Below, piece by piece: positions 33,278 to 40,439 of a stretch of DNA of 47,356 nucleotides. Positions within the stretch are counted from its first letter, which is position 1. Every line of letters starts with the position of its first letter. Source of the DNA: a virus; the IMG/VR virus record IMGVR_UViG_3300032156_000919, positions 1 to 47,356 of that record; one strand, written 5' to 3'. The notes beneath the pieces are model-generated. The model did no database searches, had not been told where the DNA came from, and saw only the letters and a list, made by a program, of their open reading frames with translations. A program made the translations under genes and the position numbers.

Positions 33278-34588
33278 ATGGCGAATTGGGTTGCTGATTT
33301 CTTGGAACGAAATCCCGAACAAGCCGCGTTCCCCATCGCATTGCGGGCGAAACATAGTATTCACTTCAAGCGACCCGGAGGTCAGGTCGAGGCGAACTTT
33401 ACCGGCGCGCCGTGCCACTACCTAGATACTGATGGCCTTTGGAAGCCGCTGGACACGAAACTCGTTGCCATTGGAGCAGAATATGGCGCGCCAGGATTAA
33501 GGGCGCGCATTGCGAAAAACGGCCTAGTGCGAATTGAAGGGGGAACTTACTCACACCGTAGTACGCGCATCGGTATTTTCGACCCGACTACCAAAGCGTT
33601 TACATCCATAAAGACAATTCCGTTGGGCAGCGTTCACGAAGATAAAATCATTGCCGAGTCTGGAGTGTGGCGACGCGAATTGACATTGACCGAAACCGGC
33701 CTACGAGAAGAGATTGTCATTGCCTCTCTGCCAACCGGAACCGGCGCGGGTGCGGGAGATTGGCTGGTTTTGGAGACTGCCGTTTCTGGGTTGTCATTTG
33801 CTGATGGCTGGCTGGATGAATTTGCGGCAGACGACTTTCGCTTCCCGCCCCCGCGCACGCGTGATGCGAACAGAAACGTAGCCCCATGCAAACGCTTTGC
33901 CAAGACGATTGGTAACATCCAATATATTTACACTGGCGTCCCTGTTTCGTGGCTGGCCAGCGCAATCTATCCAGTTGTGATTGATCCTGATTTTGCAGCG
34001 GATACGGCGGATCAAGACATTTATGGTTTAAGTGTGACGTATGCCACGGCCAGGAGTACATCTACTGGGTTTGGATACGCAGGTAGCAATTTATTGGTTA
34101 TAGGGCAAAAGACAGACTTTTATGTTTGGCGTACTGTTTTGAAATATGACACAAGCGCAATAACATTGAATTTTAGCGTTATACTGGTTAATCTGAAGCT
34201 AACATGTACAAACACTGATGCCAGTACGTCTGATTTTGACGTAGTAATCAAGAAACAGGATTGGAGTGCACAAGACCCAATTGCGGCTGGAAACCGAGAA
34301 GCGGCCTATGATGGATGCCTGGCTGCGGCGGCGGATGATAATATCTGGATTAATACTGCTAGTATAACTATCGAAACCCGACAGACCAGCGGTAATCTTA
34401 ACACAGCATGGGTGAACAGAATCGGAAATACATATTACTCTCTTTTATCATCTGAGGATATTGCCAATTCGCAACCTACTGATAATGAATATATAGCCAT
34501 AGCCGATTCGACCATTGCCGATGTGGCCAAGCGCCCAATTCTGACAGTAATATATTACTCTGCCGGTAGTTTCTTCGCGTTCTTTTAA
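33278..34588 (+). CDS. Fibre-like virion protein, paralogue of the 8092 gene
   Basis: A 436-residue protein, homologous along its length with the product at 8092. The first half is most alike (MANWVADFLERNPEQAAFPIALRAKHSIHFKR). The C-terminal half has a beta-rich DNRLRE-like domain with YDTSAITLNFS and KKQDWSAQDP. It follows the baseplate fibre gene by one base, so it is likely to be a receptor-binding or fibre subunit. The N-terminal block probably attaches it to the virion. The same block recurs as a fragment at 38812. Confidence 0.72.
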   Translation: MANWVADFLERNPEQAAFPIALRAKHSIHFKRPGGQVEANFTGAPCHYLDTDGLWKPLDTKLVAIGAEYGAPGLRARIAKNGLVRIEGGTYSHRSTRIGIFDPTTKAFTSIKTIPLGSVHEDKIIAESGVWRRELTLTETGLREEIVIASLPTGTGAGAGDWLVLETAVSGLSFADGWLDEFAADDFRFPPPRTRDANRNVAPCKRFAKTIGNIQYIYTGVPVSWLASAIYPVVIDPDFAADTADQDIYGLSVTYATARSTSTGFGYAGSNLLVIGQKTDFYVWRTVLKYDTSAITLNFSVILVNLKLTCTNTDASTSDFDVVIKKQDWSAQDPIAAGNREAAYDGCLAAAADDNIWINTASITIETRQTSGNLNTAWVNRIGNTYYSLLSSEDIANSQPTDNEYIAIADSTIADVAKRPILTVIYYSAGSFFAFF

Positions 34589-34685
34589 CAGAATGAAGCG
34601 AGCATCGCTGGGTTCATTGCTCGAAACACTGCGTTATGTCCCCCCAATTCCCCCCGAAAAATTGAAAAAGATCAAGGAGAAGTTT

Positions 34686-35324
34686 ATGAAAACCGCGATG
34701 AAAATGCTGTTGATAATTTCACTGTTGGCGCTGGGCTGCCTGGCCTACGCGCCGTATCCGGCTTGCGTGGACGAGACGCCGAATTGGACTTACGATGGAT
34801 TTTGCTGGCGAGATTATCCTGTTCCCGGCCTGCCGGATTATGCCACACAGTACAGCATACAACCCGATCTCGTAATGGGTAAGGCGCTGTTTTATAGTCC
34901 TTTCGTCATGGAGGCGACGGCCAGGTATCGTGAGTTGAGTTTAGATGGTTACTTGGGCGGCGTGGCTACGATGACTTGCGGTGCGTTGGGTGATCCGGTC
35001 TGGCTGAGACGGCCCGGCTATGATTGGGAGGGGCCGTATCGGATCGTGGACTGCGCTCGCCGAAATGACCTGTATGGTCTGATCGTATATTGGGGCGACT
35101 CAATTGAGGCGGATTGGAAGACCGCGAGGCGCTGGGGAATGGTGTCGGGCACTTGGGATAACTGGACGGTCAACGATTGGATGCTCCGCGGTGTATTGAC
35201 TTCTCGGATTGATCCCGCAAACCTTTCATTGGACGAACCGATTGTGCGACTCGCAGATTGGTTCCTGGACAATGTTCAATATTCGAGCAGCCGGTTGCAG
35301 GATTGGCGGGAACGCCCGAAATAG
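34686..35324 (+). CDS. Secreted DPBB-like protein, candidate lysis or envelope enzyme
   Basis: A 212-residue protein. An in-frame ATG exists at 34593, but only 34686 has a good ribosome-binding site (AAGGAG, 7 bases away) and it puts a signal peptide first (MKTAMKMLLIISLLALGCLAYA). The mature part contains YSPFVMEATARYREL and GGVATMTCGALGDPVWLR, then GPYRIVDCARRNDLYGLIVYWG, a pattern of double-psi beta-barrel (RlpA/barwin-like) domains including the conserved Asp in VDCA. Such domains act on peptidoglycan or bind it. As no other lysin is recognised, it is a candidate for lysis. Confidence 0.6.
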   Translation: MKTAMKMLLIISLLALGCLAYAPYPACVDETPNWTYDGFCWRDYPVPGLPDYATQYSIQPDLVMGKALFYSPFVMEATARYRELSLDGYLGGVATMTCGALGDPVWLRRPGYDWEGPYRIVDCARRNDLYGLIVYWGDSIEADWKTARRWGMVSGTWDNWTVNDWMLRGVLTSRIDPANLSLDEPIVRLADWFLDNVQYSSSRLQDWRERPK

Positions 35325-35327
35325 CTC

Positions 35328-35356
35328 TTGACAGATATGACAATCTCATATACAAT
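35328..35356 (+). promoter_or_regulatory. Sigma70-type promoter, probably leaderless, for the RHH gene
   Basis: TTGACA (35328-35333), 17-base spacer, TACAAT (35351-35356). The next ATG begins 7 bases later, so the transcript would start at or near the ATG. The linker GGGGGC is identical to the one before the gene at 539. Confidence 0.75.
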
Positions 35357-35362
35357 GGGGGC

Positions 35363-35551
35363 ATGAAACACTACACGTTCAACCTAGATGAACAAGATAT
35401 TGAAATCATTGACGGCGCGGCCGACAAGATGACTAAGCCGAACCGCTCCGAGGCAATTCGCAAGATCGTCCGCGAGTGGCATTACTGGGCAGAGCTTCGT
35501 CGGCAGCAAGAGACGAAGATCAAGTTGCCAAAGGAATGGAAGGATAAGTAA
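35363..35551 (+). CDS. Ribbon-helix-helix DNA-binding regulator
   Basis: A 62-residue protein, MKHYTFNLDEQDIEIID..., with the ribbon (HYTFNLDE) and two helices (DIEIIDGAADKM, NRSEAIRKIVREW) of CopG/MetJ-type repressors. It should bind DNA as a dimer and could control its own strong promoter or the early operon. The start is the ATG after GGGGGC; the upstream in-frame extension is excluded by the promoter. Confidence 0.85.
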   Translation: MKHYTFNLDEQDIEIIDGAADKMTKPNRSEAIRKIVREWHYWAELRRQQETKIKLPKEWKDK

Positions 35552-35560
35552 GTTTCGCGA

Positions 35561-35632
35561 TGCGGGTGGGAGGCATCGTGTCTCACAGGTCTCATAATCC
35601 TGATCAGGCCGCAGCAAGGGCGGCACCCGCTA
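35561..35632 (+). tRNA. Degenerate tRNA-Met(CAU)-like cloverleaf
   Basis: Acceptor TGCGGGT (35561-35567) with ACCCGCT (35625-35631), first pair mismatched; D stem GAG/CTC with a 9-base loop; anticodon arm CAGGT-CTCATAA-TCCTG (35586-35602), anticodon CAU; variable loop ATCAG; T arm GCCGC-AGCAAGG-GCGGC (35608-35624). All arm and loop sizes are correct. The D loop lacks GG and the T loop lacks TTC; CCA is not encoded. It may be a divergent or decaying tRNA, an Ile-type CAU tRNA, or a tRNA mimic. Confidence 0.5.
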
Positions 35633-35651
35633 CTAATTTTAGGAATGAATA

Positions 35652-35945
35652 ATGAAGAAGATTAAATTATCGCAAGGGAAAGTTACATTGGTAGATGATG
35701 AGGATTTTGATTTATTATCTAAATACAGGTGGCACTATCATACAGGATGTCGTTGTGAATATGCGCGACGGAGTACCTGGAAAGATGGAAAAGTTGGAAC
35801 AATTTATATGCACCAAATGATAATTAATACACCGCCTGGGCTTGAGACGGATCATATAAATGGCAATAAATTAGATAACAGAAGAGAAAATTTGAGGATT
35901 TGTACAACAAGAGAAAATCAACATAATCAACATAGAAATCTATAA
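35652..35945 (+). CDS. HNH endonuclease without AP2 domain (truncated)
   Basis: A 97-residue protein. MKKIKLSQGKVTLVDDEDFDLLSKYRWHY is the usual N-terminus of phage HNH-AP2 homing endonucleases, and ETDHINGNKLDNRRENLRICT is the HNH core. Full-length relatives continue for 50-70 residues with an AP2 DNA-binding domain; this one stops at NQHNQHRNL. It may nick with poor specificity or be inactive. It is A/T-rich and follows the tRNA-like element by 20 bases. An AP2 piece without HNH lies at 12283. Confidence 0.85.
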   Translation: MKKIKLSQGKVTLVDDEDFDLLSKYRWHYHTGCRCEYARRSTWKDGKVGTIYMHQMIINTPPGLETDHINGNKLDNRRENLRICTTRENQHNQHRNL

Positions 35946-35965
35946 CTGATTTGAAAGGAGGAAAA

Positions 35966-36160
35966 ATGCTCACAATAGTATCGAAACAATCTGGCTCAAA
36001 ACGATGGGGTTGGGCAACTGGCCCTGATCCTGAATTAACACGCCTGGCGCGCCAAGTGCGCGCTGAGGTCAAACCGGCTATGGGGGATCGTCCGGCACAT
36101 CTTGACCTATCAATAAACCAAATCAAAAAGGCCATCAAGAAAGGAGCGCAGATCAGATGA
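35966..36160 (+). CDS. Small basic hypothetical protein, 64 aa
   Basis: A 64-residue Lys/Arg-rich protein, MLTIVSKQSGSKRWGW.... AAAGGAGG lies 5 bases before the ATG, one of the best ribosome-binding sites in the window. The last helix (LDLSINQIKKAIKKGAQIR) is amphipathic. Its stop overlaps the next start. Unknown function. Confidence 0.65.
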   Translation: MLTIVSKQSGSKRWGWATGPDPELTRLARQVRAEVKPAMGDRPAHLDLSINQIKKAIKKGAQIR

Positions 36161-36459
36161 CCACAACTCATACCCCCGGCCCCTGGATTGCTACACAGGC
36201 ATTTTATGAGGGTTGGCCCCGCGATACTTATTGTGTGGAAACCGCAAACCATATTTGTGTTTGTCATAAAGTCAAAGAAGTAGACGCCGCCTTCATCGTC
36301 CGTGCCTGCAATTCCCACGCCGACCTGCTCGCCGCGCTGAAACAGATAAAGCATACATTGGCGCACGGGCGCAACGTAGGCGAGAATATAGTTACTGCCG
36401 CAATAGAAGCGGAAGATATCGCCCGCGCCGCAATTGCCTCAATGGAGATAAAGTCATGA
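36157..36459 (+). CDS. HTPGPW-type small phage protein, 100 aa
   Basis: A 100-residue protein with the start HTPGPWIATQAFYEG and the later ANHICVCHKVKEVDAAFIVRACNSHADLLAALKQI, a common phage protein pattern (HTPGPW...A.LI..AP.LLAAL). Function is unknown in the family. It overlaps both neighbours by four bases. Confidence 0.75.
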   Translation: MTTTHTPGPWIATQAFYEGWPRDTYCVETANHICVCHKVKEVDAAFIVRACNSHADLLAALKQIKHTLAHGRNVGENIVTAAIEAEDIARAAIASMEIKS

Positions 36460-36710
36460 GAACACATACCGTACCCTGGGATTATGAACATATATTTAAC
36501 CCGCCAACGAAGGCCGAACGGGAAAAAGAGTTGCATCTAAACGGTGTACCGTGCCCGATCTGTGGTCTGCTTGGCATGAAGATTGACGTGTTGCCCGGCG
36601 AAGGCGTCCTGTGCGACATCCACGGGATTGTGCCGTTGGAGGATCCCACGGAAGAACGCGACCGAAAAATTGAAGCCGCCTATATCCGCACCTGCGGATA
36701 CCCATTTTAA
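36456..36710 (+). CDS. Zinc-ribbon-like small protein, 84 aa
   Basis: An 84-residue protein with CPICG and a later CDIHG, a possible four-ligand (three Cys, one His) zinc site. No helices for membranes. Translationally coupled to the previous gene. Unknown function. Confidence 0.65.
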   Translation: MRTHTVPWDYEHIFNPPTKAEREKELHLNGVPCPICGLLGMKIDVLPGEGVLCDIHGIVPLEDPTEERDRKIEAAYIRTCGYPF

Positions 36711-36720
36711 GGAGGAAGAA

Positions 36721-37500
36721 ATGTCTGACGAAATTGTTGTATCTGAAAGTGTGCGACTTGGCACACTTGAAATTGCACCCACGGGCGTCATTGCCCGCGC
36801 CACTCTCATTGCTACCGAACTGGCCGCCCTGGTCAATGCCCGGAAACTCTATGTGGTTATCAATAACAAGAAATATGTCCGCGTCGAAGGATGGTCAACC
36901 CTCGGCGCCATGCTCGGTGTGACACCGCGCGAAGTATCCACCACCATGCACGAGGATGGAACATTCGAGGCAATGGTCGAGATCGTCCGCTCGGATGGGC
37001 AGGTAATCGGGCGCGGTTCGGCTATTTGCGGAATGGATGAACCAACCTGGGCAAATCGCAAAGCTTACGCCCGGCGTAGCATGGCAATTACGCGAGCGAC
37101 CGGCAAGGCGTTCCGCCTATCCTATTCTTGGATCATGACATTGGCCGGATATGAGGCGACGCCCGCCGAGGAGGTCGTAGATGCGGAGAGTCGTTCGGTC
37201 ATTGAAAATGATGTTGATAAAGACTTCCCGCCTCAATCCGAAGCAGCGCCTGCGAGTAAAATGCCCGCGCATGTCAAGGGCATGAAGATCACACCGCAGG
37301 ACATTCTGGATCAGGGTTTATCCGAATCAGTCCAGTCTGCCAGTTGGATGGTCAACAAGTTGCTCCTCGTGAACAAACCGCTCGACGAAGGCTTAGAAAT
37401 TTGCAAACTCTACCGGCGATGGCGCATTGCCGGATTAGAAGCCAAAGACGCCGCTATAAAGACATTGGCCGGAGAACAACCGCCCGCACAAGAGGAGTGA
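36721..37500 (+). CDS. Recombination/replication-associated protein candidate, 259 aa
   Basis: A 259-residue protein that starts after AAGGAGGAAGAA. The core reads VRVEGWSTLGAMLGVTP, RSDGQVIGRGSAICGMDEPTW and AYARRSMAITRATGKAFRLSYSWIMTLAGYEATPAEEV, a pattern that I have seen in uncharacterised phage proteins of early operons, reminiscent of single-strand-annealing or DNA-binding factors. The C-terminal 70 residues (DQGLSESVQSASWMVNKLL) are helical. The functional guess is weak; the gene is clearly real. Confidence 0.5.
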   Translation: MSDEIVVSESVRLGTLEIAPTGVIARATLIATELAALVNARKLYVVINNKKYVRVEGWSTLGAMLGVTPREVSTTMHEDGTFEAMVEIVRSDGQVIGRGSAICGMDEPTWANRKAYARRSMAITRATGKAFRLSYSWIMTLAGYEATPAEEVVDAESRSVIENDVDKDFPPQSEAAPASKMPAHVKGMKITPQDILDQGLSESVQSASWMVNKLLLVNKPLDEGLEICKLYRRWRIAGLEAKDAAIKTLAGEQPPAQEE

Positions 37501-37503
37501 CCC

Positions 37504-38178
37504 ATGAAAAACCTAACGAATAAACAATTTCTTGAAGGTCTGAGAAAACTCAATGCCTGTGATCCGGCGGTTGAATGGGTCAAACAACACGGCGGCAGCG
37601 CTGCCGACTGTTGGCATGACTGCGACAATGGTAGCTGGATGGGCTGGTTGCTTGGCTATATGAAGTTATATGAGTCGCCTCAGAAACTATCACTCTGCCT
37701 GGCAGACATAATCAAACCCTGCTCGAAAATACTGCCAGAGGCCGGGGCGGCCGAGAAAACATTACGCCTATACGCGACTGGGAAAGCCACCATTGAAGAA
37801 GTAAATGCGGCGGCTGAGGCGGCTGAGGCGGCTGGCAAGGCGGCTGAGGCGGTTGGCAGGGCGGCTGGCTGGGCGGCTGGCTGGGCGGCTGGCGGGGCGG
37901 CTGGCTGGGCGGCTGGCAGGGCGGCTGAGGCGGCTGGCAGGGCGGCTGAGGCGGCTGGCAAGGCGGCTGGCTGGGCGGCTGGCAGGGCGGCTGGCTGGGC
38001 GGCTGGCATGGCGGCTGAGGCGGCTGGCTGGGCGGCTGAGGCGGCTGGCAGGGCGGCTGAGGCAGCTGGCAGGGCGGCTGAGGCAGCTGAGGCAGCTGAG
38101 GCGGCTTCTCTACGACATTCTGCCAACGTGTTCCGCAAACACTACCCAGCACCATTCGGCAAGGTGAGCCAAGCGTGA
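37504..38178 (+). CDS. Alanine-rich repeat protein
   Basis: A 224-residue protein. Residues 1 to about 98 form a small globular domain with Trp and Cys (AADCWHDCDNGSWMGWLLGYMK), a pattern found in phage and bacterial proteins that carry Ala-rich tails. Residues about 100-200 are repeats of AAGW, AAGR and AAEA, a 12-base period in DNA, forming one long helix whose Trp and Arg residues would line one face. The end is SLRHSANVFRKHYP. It may be a spacer or a membrane-active helix. Unknown function. Confidence 0.65.
   Translation: MKNLTNKQFLEGLRKLNACDPAVEWVKQHGGSAADCWHDCDNGSWMGWLLGYMKLYESPQKLSLCLADIIKPCSKILPEAGAAEKTLRLYATGKATIEEVNAAAEAAEAAGKAAEAVGRAAGWAAGWAAGGAAGWAAGRAAEAAGRAAEAAGKAAGWAAGRAAGWAAGMAAEAAGWAAEAAGRAAEAAGRAAEAAEAAEAASLRHSANVFRKHYPAPFGKVSQA
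37806..38103 (+). repeat. GC-rich near-identical 9/12-bp repeats
   Basis: Nearly perfect repeats of GGCGGCTGG and GGCGGCTGAGGC units code for the Ala-rich helix. The near identity at DNA level suggests recent slippage or recombination and probable length variation between isolates, in contrast with the scrambled collagen repeat at 6601-7716. Confidence 0.85.
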
Positions 38179-38311
38179 CCATAAAACTTCTGGCGCGAGC
38201 ATCATCCTAGCCGGGCTGGATCGTGGGCGCAGACCGGCGGGGAGTGATGACCCCCGTTCTTTACTGACCCAGGGCGGCCTCCTCGTCCTGGGTCAGAGAG
38301 AGGAAACCAAA
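38179..38311 (+). other. Structured intergenic leader without gene
   Basis: Contains ATCC-T-AGC...GCTGGAT (38204-38221), CGGGG/CCCCG (38238-38242 with 38252-38256) and a 10-bp hairpin CTGACCCAGG (38264-38273) with CCTGGGTCAG (38287-38296). No clear -10 box. Several stems overlap or cross, so alternative folds are possible. AGAGGA before 38312 is the ribosome-binding site. Confidence 0.45.
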
Positions 38312-38485
38312 ATGCTCAGTAAATATGGTTTATTGCTCTTCATCCTTTCGCTCGTTGCTTTTGTGGAATCTGTACATGCGGGGACAGCATGGTATGTTTC
38401 ATTTATATCTATAATTTTCACGTCGATCTCAGGTGCTTTATTTGTTTGTTTTGATAACGAGGAAGATGACAAAGATGGAGAATAG
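38312..38485 (+). CDS. Small membrane protein, 57 aa
   Basis: A 57-residue protein (MLSKYGLLLFILSLVAFVE...) with two hydrophobic helices at about 5-22 and 27-46 and an acidic tail (DNEEDDKDGE). AGAGGA lies 7 bases before the ATG. It could act in lysis, host membrane takeover or superinfection exclusion; the sequence does not say which. Confidence 0.65.
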   Translation: MLSKYGLLLFILSLVAFVESVHAGTAWYVSFISIIFTSISGALFVCFDNEEDDKDGE

Positions 38486-38822
38486 AATGGACGACTTCTC
38501 GATCATCCTTGTTTTTGTGGCCTCGTTCTGCTCGCCTTTGTTGCTATTCCTGCTCTTCGCAATCGTGGGCGTGTGGTTCGAGGGGAACGAAAAAGGAGAA
38601 GAACCACTGCCAGAGGAATGCCAGGTTCGCCGAACCTTCCTGCCTCTTGGAAAATTGCCGGAAATGGAGCCCATAACGATAACCATATTGGGCATACGAA
38701 TAAAAGTCGGCGAGAGACTTGCAGATAGATTCGATACTTCTAACATCCCAGAAGATGCAATTATAAATCAAGTTCACTTGCGCGTATCATTGCCCGAAGA
38801 GGAGAAAAATAATGAAAGATAA
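38475..38822 (+). CDS. Membrane-anchored small protein, 115 aa
   Basis: A 115-residue protein. GAGGAAG (38460-38466) fits the ATG at 38475 better than the second ATG at 38487. It has one strong hydrophobic helix (about 7-34) and then a soluble, acidic domain (ITILGIRIKVGERLADRF). It overlaps the previous gene by 11 bases and the next by 11. Unknown function. Confidence 0.6.
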   Translation: MENRMDDFSIILVFVASFCSPLLLFLLFAIVGVWFEGNEKGEEPLPEECQVRRTFLPLGKLPEMEPITITILGIRIKVGERLADRFDTSNIPEDAIINQVHLRVSLPEEEKNNER

Positions 38823-39099
38823 ATTTGAGGCCTTGCTCGGCGGGAAGGGAAAAATATTCTTTTCTTTGAAAAGCAAAGAGGAACCGTTGGAGGAGATCGG
38901 CGATGATAGAACCAGATGGCCGATTGTTTGGACTAAGAATAGTATTCACTTCAAGCGACCTGATGGGTTGATCGAGGCGTATTTCAAAGGGAAAAGGAGA
39001 TCGGCAATGAAAACTAAACTGCTCAACGTAATTATCTTTATCTTCCTGGCTGCCCTGGTTGGTATCTGGGTGGCGGCCTGCATGTTTCCAATGTGGTAG
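38812..39099 (+). CDS. Chimeric small protein: fibre-N fragment plus membrane helix
   Basis: A 95-residue frame. Residues about 40-62 (NSIHFKRPDGLIEAYFKG) copy the N-terminal block of the fibre genes at 8092 and 33278. Residues 66-95 are a membrane helix (MKTKLLNVIIFIFLAALVGIW...). An ATG at 39007 has its own strong AAAGGAGA site, so a 30-residue membrane peptide may be made separately. The chimera looks like a captured fibre-gene fragment joined to a small membrane gene. Confidence 0.5.
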   Translation: MKDKFEALLGGKGKIFFSLKSKEEPLEEIGDDRTRWPIVWTKNSIHFKRPDGLIEAYFKGKRRSAMKTKLLNVIIFIFLAALVGIWVAACMFPMW

Positions 39100-39104
39100 G
39101 TGTT

Positions 39105-39308
39105 ATGATACACCGCAAATATCGCTCATTGTTCAGCCTGTGCCTCGCGGGATTGTGGTTGTCAATCTTCGCTCCTCGTCTTATGCAGGAATACTACCCG
39201 ACTATGTTCTGCATGAACAACAAAGTCGTATGCTACATTTTCGCTAAACACACCTGGCTATTAAAGGGAAAACGACATGAATATTCTTCCAGAAAACGTA
39301 ATCGCTGA
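39105..39308 (+). CDS. Small membrane protein, 67 aa
   Basis: A 67-residue protein with one hydrophobic helix (LFSLCLAGLWLSIFA) and a basic C-terminus (LLKGKRHEYSSRKRNR). The ribosome-binding site is weak (TAGG). It overlaps the next gene by 32 bases, in another frame, which lowers confidence. Confidence 0.4.
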   Translation: MIHRKYRSLFSLCLAGLWLSIFAPRLMQEYYPTMFCMNNKVVCYIFAKHTWLLKGKRHEYSSRKRNR

Positions 39309-39822
39309 CCTAGCGGCCCTGGCCGCCGAAGGAGACCGATCACTCTGGGCAATTGCACGCATGGCACAAGAGATGGCTGAGGAACTACCTGTCAAACGGG
39401 CGATCCTGGATGAGGCTATTGCGCAAGCGTGCCAGTGGAAAGCAAGTCGAGCTCGTGATGTGAGGTCGGTCGCTGGATATTATCCTGAGGCTTCAGTGGA
39501 ACTCTTCCCCACCCTAAGTTTTAGCCACTTCCGCACGGCTATGAGTGCCCGGGATTTGGACAAGTCGCTCAAATGGTTGGGGTGGTGTCTTTCGTCCGCC
39601 GACGAATATGGAGGGATGCCGGCCCCCTGTGATGTACTTGCCGCGAAGATGCGCGAGGCCGGTGACAAGATTGCCATGCCGGTTTGGGAGAAATGGTTGA
39701 CGCAGGTGGGGCAACTGCTCAACAAGTTGTATGTTCATTCCAGTACGCCTCCTGGAATAAGGACGAAACTGGAAGTAGTAATGATTGCCTTTGATAAAGC
39801 ATTCCCGGACATAGGAGATTAG
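39277..39822 (+). CDS. Hypothetical helical protein, 181 aa
   Basis: A 181-residue mostly helical protein, MNILPENVIADLAALAAEGDRSLWAIARMAQEMAEEL..., with RARDVRSVAGYYPEASVEL, LSFSHFRTAMSARD and WLGWCLSSADEYG. The pattern resembles phage proteins with a ParB-like helix-turn-helix used in replication or partition, but no specific family is certain. It lies in the early operon upstream of the initiator. Confidence 0.6.
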   Translation: MNILPENVIADLAALAAEGDRSLWAIARMAQEMAEELPVKRAILDEAIAQACQWKASRARDVRSVAGYYPEASVELFPTLSFSHFRTAMSARDLDKSLKWLGWCLSSADEYGGMPAPCDVLAAKMREAGDKIAMPVWEKWLTQVGQLLNKLYVHSSTPPGIRTKLEVVMIAFDKAFPDIGD

Positions 39823-39824
39823 AT

Positions 39825-40022
39825 ATGATAGATGTCCACCTTAAAGTCCCGAACAAGATCATAGGTTTGTATAGGGCGTCTAACCTGCGTATGCCGCTTA
39901 TTGGAGAGGCTGTTCAGGTCTATTATGCCGGATCCAAAGTCGGGCGCGGCAAGGTCGTTGCGGCGGATAGCAAATCCAGGTTGTACGACATTGAACTGAA
40001 GGGCGAAAAGGAACAACCATGA
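39825..40022 (+). CDS. Small hypothetical protein, 65 aa
   Basis: A 65-residue protein, probably a small beta barrel (GEAVQVYYAGSKVGRGKVVAADSKSRLYDIEL). It ends EKEQP, the last codons supplying the ribosome-binding site (AAGGAA) of the next gene. The gene at 40019 ends with the same five residues and nearly the same bases. Confidence 0.6.
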   Translation: MIDVHLKVPNKIIGLYRASNLRMPLIGEAVQVYYAGSKVGRGKVVAADSKSRLYDIELKGEKEQP

Positions 40023-40360
40023 GCGAACTTGATGAACTAGATAAAAAATTCGATGTTGGCAATATGACAAACCTTGACCTATGCGTGGTTTGGCACAATC
40101 ATCAAGTACCGTTAGAAGTTGCCAACCGCGCCGCCGCCGAACTTGCCCAACTTCGCGCCGCGCTAAAAAACGCCGAAGAAATAGCCGCGATTTATGCGGC
40201 CAACAATTCTGCATTTATGGTCGCCCTAGACGAGGTAATTGACTTGGCAGAAGAGGGCATAGGTTATACCAGTCAATACTTCCGCGAGAAATGGAACATG
40301 GATGGCAGATTATCTGACCTGAAAAAGAAATTCACCACGCCAGAGAAGGAGCAACCATGA
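40019..40360 (+). CDS. Hypothetical helical protein, 113 aa
   Basis: A 113-residue acidic protein with long helices and a coiled-coil-like segment (AAAELAQLRAALKNAEEIAAIYAANN). It ends EKEQP, as does the gene before it, with GAGAAGGAG acting as the ribosome-binding site for the tiny gene that follows. Unknown function. Confidence 0.6.
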   Translation: MSELDELDKKFDVGNMTNLDLCVVWHNHQVPLEVANRAAAELAQLRAALKNAEEIAAIYAANNSAFMVALDEVIDLAEEGIGYTSQYFREKWNMDGRLSDLKKKFTTPEKEQP

Positions 40361-40434
40361 TCATATCAATTATTCTCGGAGCAGCAATTCTACTTTTTAT
40401 TGTAGCCGTGCTGTTCCTCTGCGCGTATGTGTGA
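40357..40434 (+). CDS. Transmembrane peptide, 25 aa
   Basis: A 25-residue peptide, MIISIILGAAILLFIVAVLF plus CAYV, which is one transmembrane helix. AAGGAG lies 5 bases upstream and ATGA couples it to the previous stop. The size and hydrophobicity resemble small membrane-acting peptides. Its end is just before the promoter at 40440. Confidence 0.5.
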   Translation: MIISIILGAAILLFIVAVLFLCAYV

Positions 40435-40439
40435 AGGTA

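Noticed and set aside
37680-38182. Long - strand frames over the Ala-rich repeat
   Set aside because: Low-complexity shadow of the repeat; composition is only Ala/Pro/Gln.
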